A DNA stretch of 29,998 nt from Clostridium sp. CAG:253 (GTDB taxonomy: Bacteria > Bacillota > Clostridia > Lachnospirales > Lachnospiraceae). The notes under the pieces were generated by a model that made no database searches, was not told where the DNA came from, and saw nothing but the letters and a program-made list of their open reading frames with translations. The position numbers and the translations under genes are program-made. Each line of letters begins with the position of its first letter. Positions within the stretch are counted from its first letter, which is position 1. The stretch lies in assembly GCA_000436755.1 (NCBI GenBank), contig FR887348.1:16749-46746 (forward strand). Direction: 5' to 3'. Positions 1 through 7,605 of the stretch are shown here, piece after piece.

Positions 1-1
1 G

Positions 2-418
2 TTTTTGGTTGAGGCGGTTGTGTGGATGATATGCACGAAAAAAATAAGTCTGGGAGCGGGAAGTTTTGATGGATATATAAGTTTTATTGTTTTTCAGGTG
101 TTACTTCAATATGCATTTTTGATGGTATGTGCTACAATTGAGACTGTGATAAAAAACAGGGTTTTTGGCATGACGGCAGCAGTGTGCCTGTCAATTGGAG
201 TGGGACCGTTTATCTGCATGGCAATTGATGTCGGAGTGCATAAACTTACAGGGTTCACTGTTGAGATTGAAAAATATCTTATTACTACAAAAATAAACAG
301 TCTTGTTCCGAGTGAAAGCATGTCGCAGCTGTTAAATCTTACTATGTTTGTGATTGTTTATCTTGTCATTGCGGCAGCAGCCGGTATAATCAGTACGGAA
401 AAGAGAGATATGGTGTGA
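2..418 (+). CDS. ABC-2-type transporter permease, C-terminal part (cut by window start)
   Basis: The reading frame is open to the left edge, so this is the C-terminal part of a longer protein. About 138 residues remain, with at least three hydrophobic stretches, a soluble stretch of about 35 residues, a last membrane helix rich in Ala/Ile/Val, and a short basic end (EKRDMV). That layout, with the final helix followed by a K-R-D tail, is typical of ABC-2-family permeases of the peptide/lantibiotic-export type. A histidine kinase lies downstream, and such permeases often sit beside two-component genes. The ATPase and any response regulator would be upstream, outside the window. The substrate is unknown. 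The family call is inferred from topology, the terminal motif and context. Confidence 0.55.
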   Translation, partial: FLVEAVVWMICTKKISLGAGSFDGYISFIVFQVLLQYAFLMVCATIETVIKNRVFGMTAAVCLSIGVGPFICMAIDVGVHKLTGFTVEIEKYLITTKINSLVPSESMSQLLNLTMFVIVYLVIAAAAGIISTEKRDMV

Positions 419-604
419 TGAAGGAGTTTTTGCTTTAAGATTTCAGGAATGAAAGCTGATTGATTAAAATAAAGTCACATATGGAATATGATATAGTATT
501 ATGCAAGGGTCAAAATACCTTTTGACCCCAACATCATGGCAGATGACTATAGTTATATTTCGTGTGTGGCTTTATGGCGTTGTCGGGAAGGAGATGATTT
601 TTGG
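419..604 (+). other. Intergenic gap with possible gene remnant between permease and kinase
   Basis: This gap of about 185 bases contains no intact gene. An ATG at 418-420 overlaps the permease stop (TGATG). It opens a frame that begins Met-Lys-Glu-Phe-Leu-Leu and stops at 436-438. Such an overlapping start usually marks a second gene of the same operon, so this could be the remnant of a second permease; that is inference from six codons. The rest is A/T-rich and contains the palindrome listed separately. I see no convincing promoter. Confidence 0.3.
507..528. repeat. Perfect palindrome (9-bp arms, 4-nt loop)
   Basis: GGGTCAAAA (507-515) and TTTTGACCC (520-528) are exact reverse complements around the loop TACC. 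No U-tract follows, so it does not look like a normal intrinsic terminator. It lies about 75 bases before the preferred kinase start. It could be an operator or a short dispersed palindromic element. Confidence 0.65.
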
Positions 605-1504
605 GTGAAAGAGTGTATCATTGCATTTTTTGCAATAATGTTTGTTATAGTTACATATCTTTATGTTAAGTTGAGAAGCCAGATAAAAGACATTACAGAG
701 CAAATAGAGTTTATTGAAAAAAATCAAAGCAATGCGCTGGTGACGTCACAGATAGAGATTGGAGGGCTGAAAGGCCTTAAAGATGTCCTAAATAAATTAT
801 TTGAGAAACATAGGGCAGAGAGGATTGTATGGAAGAAGAGAGAAAATGAGATTGCGGATATTTATACAAATTTATCACATGATATAAGAACACCGCTTAC
901 ATCACTTGACGGATATTTCCAATTATTATCGGAGTCTGATGACAAGGAGAAGAATAAACGGTATATTGCGATAATTCAAGAGAGAATTAAAGCACTCAGG
1001 GACATGCTGGAGGAATTATTTACATTTACAAAATTGGAAAATAAGACTTATAATATTAAATTGTATAAATGTGATTTGAATGAGATTGTCAGGGAAACAC
1101 TATTTTCATATTATGAAGAGTGGGAAATGAAAAAGATTGTTCCAACTTTGAAATTGACAGATGAATCACTTTATTTTTATGGAAACGAGCAGGTTATGCA
1201 CCGTATTTTACAGAATGTTATAAAAAATGTATTGGAACACGGAGAGAAAAAAGTTGAAATCAGTTTATATGCTTCTCCTGATAAAATATCTCTTACAATA
1301 CAAAATGAGGTACTAAATCCTGATGAGATTGACATAAACCGTATTTTTGAGAAGTTTTATAAAGCTGATGCAGCAAGGAGTAAAACTTCTACCGGACTTG
1401 GAATGGCTATCGCAAAAGAGATGACAGAGTGCATGGGAGGAAAAATTTCTGCATCACTTCATGATAATATTTTTATAGTCAATATTGAATTTAAAAAGGC
1501 TTAA
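605..1504 (+). CDS. Membrane sensor histidine kinase
   Basis: This is a small histidine kinase of 299 residues from the preferred GTG at 605, which has AAGGAGA at 588-594. An in-frame ATG at 536 would add 23 residues but has no clear ribosome site. There is one N-terminal membrane helix (about 5-21), a coiled linker, and the phosphoacceptor H-box SHDIRTPLTSL with His near residue 92. The N-box QNVIKNVLEHG (about 203-213) and a G2-type box TGLGMAIAK follow. The usual D-x-G-x-G G1 box is not recognisable; IQNEVLNP stands at its place, a pattern I associate with small intramembrane-sensing kinases beside peptide ABC transporters. No response regulator is visible, so its partner is presumably upstream. 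The coding end overlaps the longer possible start of the polymerase gene. Confidence 0.85.
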   Translation: MKECIIAFFAIMFVIVTYLYVKLRSQIKDITEQIEFIEKNQSNALVTSQIEIGGLKGLKDVLNKLFEKHRAERIVWKKRENEIADIYTNLSHDIRTPLTSLDGYFQLLSESDDKEKNKRYIAIIQERIKALRDMLEELFTFTKLENKTYNIKLYKCDLNEIVRETLFSYYEEWEMKKIVPTLKLTDESLYFYGNEQVMHRILQNVIKNVLEHGEKKVEISLYASPDKISLTIQNEVLNPDEIDINRIFEKFYKADAARSKTSTGLGMAIAKEMTECMGGKISASLHDNIFIVNIEFKKA

Positions 1505-1517
1505 GGGGGATTTTACA

Positions 1518-3008
1518 GTGGGTTTTGAAAGTTCGGACAAATATAAACAAAATGATACCGGACATATTTATATAGCAATAGATTTAAAATCGTTTTATGC
1601 ATCGGTTGAATGTGTGGAGAGAGGACTTGACCCGCTCACGACAAATCTTGTGGTTGCGGATGAGTCGAGGACTGAAAAAACGATATGTCTTGCTGTGTCA
1701 CCTTCATTGAAAGCGTATGGCATTTCGGGAAGAGCGAGACTTTTTGAGGTGGTGCAGAAAGCAAATGAAATAAAAGCTGCTACCGGCAAAAAAATAGACT
1801 ATATTGTAGCAAAGCCAAGAATGGCTTATTATATGGAGTACAGCACAAAAATTTATAATATATATCTTAGATATATAGCTCCCGAAGACATACATGTGTA
1901 TTCTGTGGATGAGGTGTTTATAGATGTGACATCTTATCTTAAAACATATGAGAAAACGCCAAGAGAACTTGCAATGATGCTTATAATGGATGTTTTAAAG
2001 GAAACCGGTATTACTGCAACGGCAGGAATCGGGACAAACCTTTACCTTTGCAAAGTTGCAATGGATATTGTTGCAAAGCATATAAAACCTGATAAGGACG
2101 GAGTGAGAATTGCGGAGCTCAATGAGATAAGCTACAGAAGAATATTGTGGGGACATAAACCGATTACTGACTTCTGGAGAGTCGGCAGGGGATATGCGAA
2201 AAGACTTGCCGGGTGCGGTATTTATACAATGGGTGATGTTGCAAGGTGTTCAATCGGAAAAGCAGGGGATTTTTATAATGAAGAGCTGCTTTATAAATTG
2301 TTTGGGATAAACGCAGAGCTTCTTATCGACCATGCATGGGGATATGAGCCGTGTACCATTGCCGACATAAAGGCATATAAACCGGAAAACAACAGCATAA
2401 GTTCGGGACAGGTGCTCACATGCCCGTATGATGCAAAAAAGGCAAAACTTGTGGTTATGGAAATGACGGATATGCTTGTATTAGACCTTGTGGAAAAGGG
2501 ACTTGTGACCGACCAGATGGTTCTTACGGTGGGTTACGATATAGAAAATCTTAAAAATTCCGAGATAAGAAAAAAATATAAAGGAGAATATACTTTTGAC
2601 AGATACGGACGGAAGATTCCAAAACATGCACATGGAACAATAAATCTTAAAAAAATGACTTCATCTACAAAAATAATAATGGAAAATGTCGCAAAACTCT
2701 ATGATGAGATTATAAACAGCGAACTTCTTGTGAGAAGAATGAATGTAGTTGCAAATCATGTTACAAGGCAGGAAGATGTGGTCGAAAAGAAAGAATTTGA
2801 ACAGCTTGACCTTTTTACGGATTATGGCGAGCTTGAAAAGCAGAAGCAGAAAGAAAAAGATATGCTTGCTAAAGAGAAAAGGCTGCAGAAAGCTATGATA
2901 GATGTGAAGAAAAAGTATGGAAAAAATGCTATATTAAAAGGCATGAACCTCGAAGAAGGTGCAACAGCAATGGAGAGAAACAGACAGATTGGAGGGCACA
3001 GGGCATAA
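1518..3008 (+). CDS. Y-family DNA polymerase (UmuC/UvrX type)
   Basis: Error-prone translesion polymerase, 496 residues from GTG 1518 with AAGGGGGA at 1503-1510. An in-frame ATG at 1485 lies inside the kinase and has no ribosome site. The palm motifs are intact: DLKSFYASVE (Asp about 22, steric-gate Tyr about 27) and YSVDEVFIDVT (catalytic Asp-Glu about 131-132). A C-terminal QLDLF (about 429-433) matches the canonical clamp-binding motif. A basic, helical tail ends in an IGGHRA motif seen in Firmicute UvrX/YqjW-type enzymes. Its stop overlaps the next ATG by one base (TAATG), so the two are translationally coupled. I see no LexA box in front, so damage control of this copy is not shown by the sequence. 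Confidence 0.93.
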   Translation: MGFESSDKYKQNDTGHIYIAIDLKSFYASVECVERGLDPLTTNLVVADESRTEKTICLAVSPSLKAYGISGRARLFEVVQKANEIKAATGKKIDYIVAKPRMAYYMEYSTKIYNIYLRYIAPEDIHVYSVDEVFIDVTSYLKTYEKTPRELAMMLIMDVLKETGITATAGIGTNLYLCKVAMDIVAKHIKPDKDGVRIAELNEISYRRILWGHKPITDFWRVGRGYAKRLAGCGIYTMGDVARCSIGKAGDFYNEELLYKLFGINAELLIDHAWGYEPCTIADIKAYKPENNSISSGQVLTCPYDAKKAKLVVMEMTDMLVLDLVEKGLVTDQMVLTVGYDIENLKNSEIRKKYKGEYTFDRYGRKIPKHAHGTINLKKMTSSTKIIMENVAKLYDEIINSELLVRRMNVVANHVTRQEDVVEKKEFEQLDLFTDYGELEKQKQKEKDMLAKEKRLQKAMIDVKKKYGKNAILKGMNLEEGATAMERNRQIGGHRA

Positions 3009-3202
3009 TGCTTGAAAATGATGACTGGAAAAAGTATCAGGATATAATAGATATGGAGAGACCTGTATCGAAAAAACACAAGCCTATGAGTCTGCATGAC
3101 AGGGCGGCACAGTTCGCATCTTTTGCGGCACTTAAAGGTTATGATGAGGCGGTGAGAAAGAAGGCATTAGAGGTCGAAGAAAATTATAATTCTGAGATAT
3201 AG
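3008..3202 (+). CDS. YolD-like small protein
   Basis: A 64-residue protein starting on the last base of the polymerase stop codon. The core KHKPMSLHDRAAQFASFAAL (residues about 24-43) matches the YolD-like family, whose members sit next to Y-family polymerases in many Firmicutes (yqjX beside yqjW, yolD beside uvrX). Its biochemical role is not established; association with the neighbouring polymerase is the usual suggestion. The one-base overlap implies co-translation. The family call is firm, the function is not. Confidence 0.8.
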   Translation: MLENDDWKKYQDIIDMERPVSKKHKPMSLHDRAAQFASFAALKGYDEAVRKKALEVEENYNSEI

Positions 3203-3238
3203 AAAACAAGAATTAAATGCAGGGGGACAAGATAAAGG

Positions 3239-4264
3239 ATGAAGAAATCTTATTTTAGATTAAGCGGAGTGCTGTTATTTTTATTATGTATTGCCATGCT
3301 TACAGCTTGTCAAAACAGCGATGAAAACAAGAAAGTATCTAAAGATATATTTGCGATGGATACATATATGACGGTGACGGCGTATGGTAAAAATGCTGAA
3401 AATGGCGTAAATAAAGCGGTGGATGAGATAAACAGGCTTGAGACGGTGCTTAGTGCCGAAAAACAAGAAAGTGATATATATAAACTTAATGAAACAGGGA
3501 GCGGTACACTCTCTACAGACACAAAAAACATTGTTTCTAGGGCACTTGAGATAAATAAAACGACAAATGGAGCATTTGATATAAGTATATATCCTCTTAT
3601 GGTAAAGTGGGGTTTTACAACACAGAAATATAATGTGCCGTCAAAAAATGAGATTTCTAAACTGCTCAAAGATGTAGACTCATCTAAAATAATATTTGAT
3701 GAAAAAAGCGGCAATATAAAACTTAAAGAGAATATGAAAATAGACCTTGGCGGTATTGCAAAGGGATATACTTCGAGCCGTGTTATGCAGATTTTTAAGG
3801 AGTGCGGTGTGACATCAGGCCTTGTGTCACTTGGCGGAAATGTTCAGGCACTGGGTACAAAAACTGACGGAACAGCATGGCAGATAGCAATTGAAAATCC
3901 CGACAAATCATCGGATTATATAGGCGTTGTGTCGGTAAAAGACAAAGCGGTCATAACATCAGGAGGGTACGAAAGATATTTTGAAAAGAACGGAAAAACA
4001 TATCATCATATATTAGATCCTGAAACCGGGTATCCGGCAGAATCAGGGCTTAAAAGCGTGACGATAGTAAGCGATGACGGAACGCTTGCAGATGCACTGT
4101 CAACGTCTTTATTCGTGATGGGAAAAGAAAAAGCGCTTGATTACTGGCATGAGCATAAAAATGAATTTGACACTGTACTTGTGGAGGATAATGGTGACAT
4201 TACAATTACAGGTGGTCTAGAGAAAATATTTAAATCAAATTTTAAATTTGACATTGTAAAATGA
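3239..4264 (+). CDS. apbE: FAD:protein FMN transferase, lipoprotein (ApbE family)
   Basis: ApbE enzymes move FMN from FAD onto a Thr/Ser of exported proteins, such as the RnfG/RnfD or NqrC subunits of redox pumps. This 341-residue protein has a lipoprotein signal with lipobox LTAC (Cys about 24), so it should be anchored on the outer face of the membrane. Family motifs in order are AMDTYMTVTAYG, IDLGGIAKGY, LVSLGGNVQALG, TSGGYERYF, YHHILDPETGYPAESG and the metal-site region ADALSTSLFVMG. Length is normal. AGGGGG at 3221-3226 precedes the ATG. It follows yolD by 36 bases, so it may be read through from upstream. No flavoprotein target is encoded in the window. Confidence 0.93.
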   Translation: MKKSYFRLSGVLLFLLCIAMLTACQNSDENKKVSKDIFAMDTYMTVTAYGKNAENGVNKAVDEINRLETVLSAEKQESDIYKLNETGSGTLSTDTKNIVSRALEINKTTNGAFDISIYPLMVKWGFTTQKYNVPSKNEISKLLKDVDSSKIIFDEKSGNIKLKENMKIDLGGIAKGYTSSRVMQIFKECGVTSGLVSLGGNVQALGTKTDGTAWQIAIENPDKSSDYIGVVSVKDKAVITSGGYERYFEKNGKTYHHILDPETGYPAESGLKSVTIVSDDGTLADALSTSLFVMGKEKALDYWHEHKNEFDTVLVEDNGDITITGGLEKIFKSNFKFDIVK

Positions 4265-4315
4265 AAGAGCAAATAAAAATAAGGAATAACATATAAAAAA
4301 GAAAGTGAGATAAAA

Positions 4316-5008
4316 ATGGCAGCAGCAACGGAAGGAACATTCTGGGATAAAAGATACGGAAGAAATTTTTTAAAGATAACAGCTTTACTTACAATGCTTA
4401 TCGACCATATAGGCTGTGTATTTCTGATGGAGAGGGGCGATGTAATATATAAAGCGTTCAGGGCGGTGGGAAGAATATCGTTTCCAATAATCTGTTTTAT
4501 GTTGGTGGAGGGATTTATACATACACACAGCAGAAAGAAGTATATGATTAATCTTTTGATATTTTCAATAATATCAGAGATACCATATGATTTGGCATTT
4601 GGACATAAACTGATAGATGTAAGTGAGCAGAATGTAATGTGGACATTATTGCTTGGTGTGATAATGATGTGTTTTATAGAAAAGTTTGAGTATAGTTTTA
4701 CGGCAAAAATGACAGTTGTTCTGATTGCAGGATTTGTCGCGGTCTTATTGAAAACAGACTATAGTATATGGGGCATATTATCCATAGCGATATTTTATAT
4801 GCAGAGATATGACAGAAAAAATGCATTGCTTTTAACATGCTTTTTAATGTTTGCACAGGGGAAAATGCAGTCGTTTGGAGTTCTGGCAATACCGTTTATA
4901 ATGGCATATGACGGAACAAAAAATGATGTAAAGATGCCTAAGTATTTCTTTTATGCATTTTATCCGGTACATATACTTGCGCTGTGGGGAATATCGTTGT
5001 TAGCATGA
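4316..5008 (+). CDS. TraX family membrane protein
   Basis: A 230-residue polytopic membrane protein with 6-8 predicted helices. Its N-terminal third carries the TraX signature: LKITALLTMLIDHIG followed by a VGRISFPIICFMLVEGF segment and an HTHSRKKY loop. TraX was named for F-pilin N-acetylation, but most chromosomal Firmicute members lie far from any pilus or conjugation genes, as here, and their substrate is unknown. They are membrane acyltransferase-like proteins. An A/G-rich ribosome site (GAAAGTGAG, about 4300) precedes the ATG. A weak hairpin follows the gene. The family call is good; the activity is not known. Confidence 0.82.
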   Translation: MAAATEGTFWDKRYGRNFLKITALLTMLIDHIGCVFLMERGDVIYKAFRAVGRISFPIICFMLVEGFIHTHSRKKYMINLLIFSIISEIPYDLAFGHKLIDVSEQNVMWTLLLGVIMMCFIEKFEYSFTAKMTVVLIAGFVAVLLKTDYSIWGILSIAIFYMQRYDRKNALLLTCFLMFAQGKMQSFGVLAIPFIMAYDGTKNDVKMPKYFFYAFYPVHILALWGISLLA

Positions 5009-5019
5009 TGAAATGGAGC

Positions 5020-5047
5020 ATGTCCGGTGTTATCGGTCATATATTTT
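5020..5047 (+). terminator. Possible weak terminator after the TraX gene
   Basis: ATGTCCG (5020-5026) can pair with CGGTCAT (5034-5040) with one T-T mismatch, followed by ATATTTTT. The stem is short, so this is only a candidate. It sits between the TraX gene and the ribosomal-protein promoter, where a terminator would be expected. Confidence 0.3.
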
Positions 5048-5070
5048 TGCAATGAAACTCAAAAAAACAC

Positions 5071-5099
5071 TTGACAAGTATAAAAAACACATGTATGAT
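5071..5099 (+). promoter_or_regulatory. SigA-type promoter for rplU-prp-rpmA
   Basis: TTGACA at 5071-5076, a 17-base spacer and TATGAT at 5094-5099. The -35 is perfect and the -10 has one mismatch. Transcription would start near 5106, giving a leader of about 80 bases before rplU. Confidence 0.85.
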
Positions 5100-5105
5100 A
5101 AATGA

Positions 5106-5185
5106 GATGCCGCTTAACGAGGCTCCTTGAAGATGACTTTAGTCACGCCAAAGTTAGCGAGTAATGATAAATAGGAGGTGCGATT
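5106..5185 (+). ncRNA. Structured 5' leader of rplU (L21-leader candidate)
   Basis: The leader can fold into a closing stem, CGCTTAAC (5111-5118) with GTTAGCG (5153-5159) and one bulged T. It encloses a hairpin TGACT/AGTCA (5134-5138 with 5141-5145). A competing small stem GCC/GGC (5109-5111 with 5121-5123) overlaps the closing stem. Position and size fit the L21 leader family found before rplU in Firmicutes, thought to mediate autogenous control by L21. The ribosome site AGGAGGTG (about 5172-5179) is just downstream of the fold. I recognise it by position and structure, not by a model search. Confidence 0.6.
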
Positions 5186-5491
5186 ATGTACGCAATTATT
5201 GCAACAGGTGGAAAGCAGTACAAAGTATCCGAAGGTGATATCATTAACGTAGAAAAACTTGCTGTTTCCGCAGGAGAGACAGTTACTTTTGATCAGGTTG
5301 TTGCTGTAAATGATGGAACTATGAAGGCTGGAGATGATGTAGCAAACGCAACAGTTACAGCTTCTGTAGTTAAGGAAGGCCGCGCAAAGAAGGTTATCGT
5401 TTACAGATATAAGAGAAAATCTGGATATCATAAGAAAAACGGTCACAGACAGTCTTTCACACAGGTAAAGATTGAGAAAATCAACGCTTAG
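5186..5491 (+). CDS. rplU: 50S ribosomal protein bL21
   Basis: A 101-residue protein of normal length that begins [18 protein letters not shown] and ends with [14 protein letters not shown] followed by [10 protein letters not shown], both diagnostic of bL21. L21 binds 23S rRNA domain I together with L20. The start has a strong AGGAGGTG site. It is the first gene of the rplU-prp-rpmA operon, with 21 bases to prp. Confidence 0.98.
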   Translation: MYAIIATGGKQYKVSEGDIINVEKLAVSAGETVTFDQVVAVNDGTMKAGDDVANATVTASVVKEGRAKKVIVYRYKRKSGYHKKNGHRQSFTQVKIEKINA

Positions 5492-5512
5492 TTGATGAAA
5501 AGGTGACAGTAT

Positions 5513-5854
5513 ATGATAGATGTGACATTATTTCAGAATGATAGTGGAGACTATATCGGTTTTCGTATGACCGGACATGCTGAGTATGCTGAGTATGGCA
5601 GTGATATAGTGTGTGCGGCAGTTTCCGTACTCGTTATAAATGCCATGAACAGTGTCGAAAAATTCACGGATGATGAGTTTGAAGGTGCGGTTCATGAAGA
5701 AAAAGATGTGGTTTCATTTGATATAAAATCTGAAAAGGTTAGCGAATCTGCTAAACTGTTACTTGATTCGCTTGTACTTGGTCTTGAAGGCATACAGGCG
5801 GAATACGGAAAAAAGTATATTAAGATTAGAAAAAAGAGAAAGCAGGAGGTGTAA
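5513..5854 (+). CDS. prp: Ribosomal-processing cysteine protease Prp
   Basis: A 113-residue YsxB-family protease. Known members remove the N-terminal extension of L27 in Firmicutes. The catalytic pair fits the family: [18 protein letters not shown] contains His22 and Cys34, the same spacing as in the characterised staphylococcal enzyme. It sits between rplU and rpmA, and the rpmA product carries the matching extension ending in Asn-Leu-Gln-Leu-Phe before Ala-His-Lys-Lys. The gene lies 4 bases before rpmA, so substrate and protease are co-expressed. Confidence 0.95.
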   Translation: MIDVTLFQNDSGDYIGFRMTGHAEYAEYGSDIVCAAVSVLVINAMNSVEKFTDDEFEGAVHEEKDVVSFDIKSEKVSESAKLLLDSLVLGLEGIQAEYGKKYIKIRKKRKQEV

Positions 5855-5858
5855 GGCT

Positions 5859-6146
5859 ATGTTAAACATGAACCTTCAGTTATTTGCTCATAAAAAGGGA
5901 ATGGGTTCTACAAAGAACGGTAGAGACTCAGAGTCAAAGAGACTTGGAGCAAAGAGAGCAGACGGTCAGTTTGTACTTGCAGGTAACATTATCTACAGAC
6001 AGCGTGGAACAAAGATTCTTCCAGGTGTAAATGTAGGTCGTGGTGGCGATGATACATTGTTTGCATTGGTTGACGGTGTTGTTCGTTTTGAGAGAAAAGG
6101 TAGAGACAAGAAGCAGGCTTCAGTATATCCTGTAGAAGCTAAATAG
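5859..6146 (+). CDS. rpmA: 50S ribosomal protein bL27 with Prp-cleaved extension
   Basis: A 95-residue protein starting at ATG 5859, with AGGAGGTG at 5844-5851. Nine residues, MLNMNLQLF, precede the mature start AHKKG. This is the Firmicute-type extension that Prp removes, because the free N-terminus of L27 reaches toward the peptidyl-transferase centre. The body [20 protein letters not shown] and the [17 protein letters not shown] segment are diagnostic. A longer reading in the same frame from 5763 overlaps prp and is not credible. A strong terminator follows. Confidence 0.98.
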   Translation: MLNMNLQLFAHKKGMGSTKNGRDSESKRLGAKRADGQFVLAGNIIYRQRGTKILPGVNVGRGGDDTLFALVDGVVRFERKGRDKKQASVYPVEAK

Positions 6147-6163
6147 TCTATAATCGGTCTATA

Positions 6164-6178
6164 TCCGGTTTTACCGGA
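6164..6178 (+). other. Short hairpin after rpmA
   Basis: TCCGGT (6164-6169) and ACCGGA (6173-6178) form a perfect 6-bp stem with a TTT loop. No U-tract follows. It lies just upstream of the large terminator hairpin and may protect the 3' end or simply be part of the terminator region. Confidence 0.5.
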
Positions 6179-6189
6179 AACTGATAAAC

Positions 6190-6232
6190 CTATACAAAAA
6201 GAGGCTGTCTATGACAGTCTCTTTTTGTATAG
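6190..6232 (+). terminator. Intrinsic terminator of the rplU operon
   Basis: A 20-bp stem from 6190-6209 with 6213-6232, loop TAT, containing one G-T pair. The left arm has a run of five A and the right arm a run of five T, so it can act on both strands. Confidence 0.85.
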
Positions 6233-6279
6233 AATTGCAATTGTTTATAAATTATCTGATTTAGAAAGAAGGTGGAATG

Positions 6280-7569
6280 ATGTTTGCTGATAGCGCCAAA
6301 ATATATATTCGTTCCGGAAAAGGTGGGGACGGACATGTGAGTTTCAGACGAGAACTTTATGTTGCGGCAGGAGGACCTGACGGAGGTGACGGCGGCCGCG
6401 GCGGCGATGTTATTTTTCAGGTGGATAAAGGGATAAATACTTTAAATGATTTCAGACACCGCAGAAAGTTCTGTGCCGGAGACGGTGAGCAGGGCGGAAG
6501 AAGAAGATGCCACGGTGCTGACGGAGAAGATATTATTCTTAAAGTACCTGAGGGAACTGTTATAAAAGAGGCAAGTACGGGAAAAGTTATCGTTGATATG
6601 TCTTTTGGATGCGAACGTGAGGTTGTGTTAAAGGGCGGTCGTGGCGGAAAAGGTAATATGAACTATGCTACCCCGACAATGCAGGTGCCAAAATATGCCC
6701 AGCCTGGAAAACCGGCGAGAGAGCTTGAGGTTATACTTGAACTTAAAACTATTGCAGATGTTGGACTTGTGGGATTTCCAAATGTAGGAAAATCAACATT
6801 TCTCTCAAGAGTAAGCAATGCAAAGCCAAAAATCGCAAATTATCATTTCACTACATTACAGCCTATTCTGGGTGTTGTAGACCTTGAGGGGGCAGATGGC
6901 TTTGTTATTGCAGATATACCGGGACTTATTGAGGGTGCAGCAGACGGTATCGGTCTTGGCGATGAATTTTTAAAACACATCGAGAGAACAAAGGTGTTCA
7001 TCCATATGGTAGATGCGGCTTCAACTGAGGGAAGAGATCCTCTCAATGATATAAATGTAATAAATAATGAGCTTGCGAGGTACAATGATGACCTTATAAA
7101 AAGACCGCAGGTTATAGCTGCAAATAAATGTGATGTGTTTTACGGAACAGAGGAAGATACAGTAATTTCTCTTTTGAAAGAAGAGTTTGAGCCAAAGGGA
7201 ATAAAAGTATTTCCTATTTCCGCAGTAAGCGGTAAAGGGGTAAAGGAACTTCTCTATTATGTGAAATCGCTTCTTGATGAGATGCCTGATGAACCGACAG
7301 TATTTGAAAAAGAATTTTCATTTGATGAGATGGAATTTGAGGATGAGCCATATACAGTAACTTATGATGAAAAAAATAAGGTTTACAATGTTGAGGGTCC
7401 TCGTATAGAAAAAATGCTCGGGTATACGAATCTTGACTCGGAAAAAGGTTTTCAGTTCTTCCAGAAATTCCTTAAGACAAGCGGAATACTTGAGGATCTT
7501 GAAGCTATGGGCATTGAAGAGGGAGATACAGTTGCAATGTATGACCTTCAGTTTGATTATTACAAATAA
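6280..7569 (+). CDS. obgE: GTPase Obg/CgtA
   Basis: An essential ribosome-associated GTPase involved in 50S assembly and stress and sporulation signalling. The glycine-rich Obg fold comes first (MFADSAKIYIRSGKGGDG onward, to about residue 158). The G domain follows with G1 GFPNVGKST (about 165-173), G3 DIPGLIEGA and G4 NKCD, and then a C-terminal OCT domain (about 345-425). All nucleotide-binding motifs are intact and length is normal (429 residues). Two adjacent ATGs occur; the second (6280) has better spacing to AAGAAGG and gives the usual MF start, but 6277 is possible. It lies next to rpmA as in most Firmicutes, though the terminator between them implies partly separate transcription. Confidence 0.96.
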   Translation: MFADSAKIYIRSGKGGDGHVSFRRELYVAAGGPDGGDGGRGGDVIFQVDKGINTLNDFRHRRKFCAGDGEQGGRRRCHGADGEDIILKVPEGTVIKEASTGKVIVDMSFGCEREVVLKGGRGGKGNMNYATPTMQVPKYAQPGKPARELEVILELKTIADVGLVGFPNVGKSTFLSRVSNAKPKIANYHFTTLQPILGVVDLEGADGFVIADIPGLIEGAADGIGLGDEFLKHIERTKVFIHMVDAASTEGRDPLNDINVINNELARYNDDLIKRPQVIAANKCDVFYGTEEDTVISLLKEEFEPKGIKVFPISAVSGKGVKELLYYVKSLLDEMPDEPTVFEKEFSFDEMEFEDEPYTVTYDEKNKVYNVEGPRIEKMLGYTNLDSEKGFQFFQKFLKTSGILEDLEAMGIEEGDTVAMYDLQFDYYK

Positions 7570-7605
7570 TCAGGAAAACAGGTGTGAGACATACTGAGGT
7601 GGCAT

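Noticed and set aside
4316..5008. TraX gene as evidence for a plasmid or conjugative element
   Set aside because: No transfer, relaxase, integrase or replication gene is nearby and flanks are housekeeping genes; TraX-family genes are common on Firmicute chromosomes.
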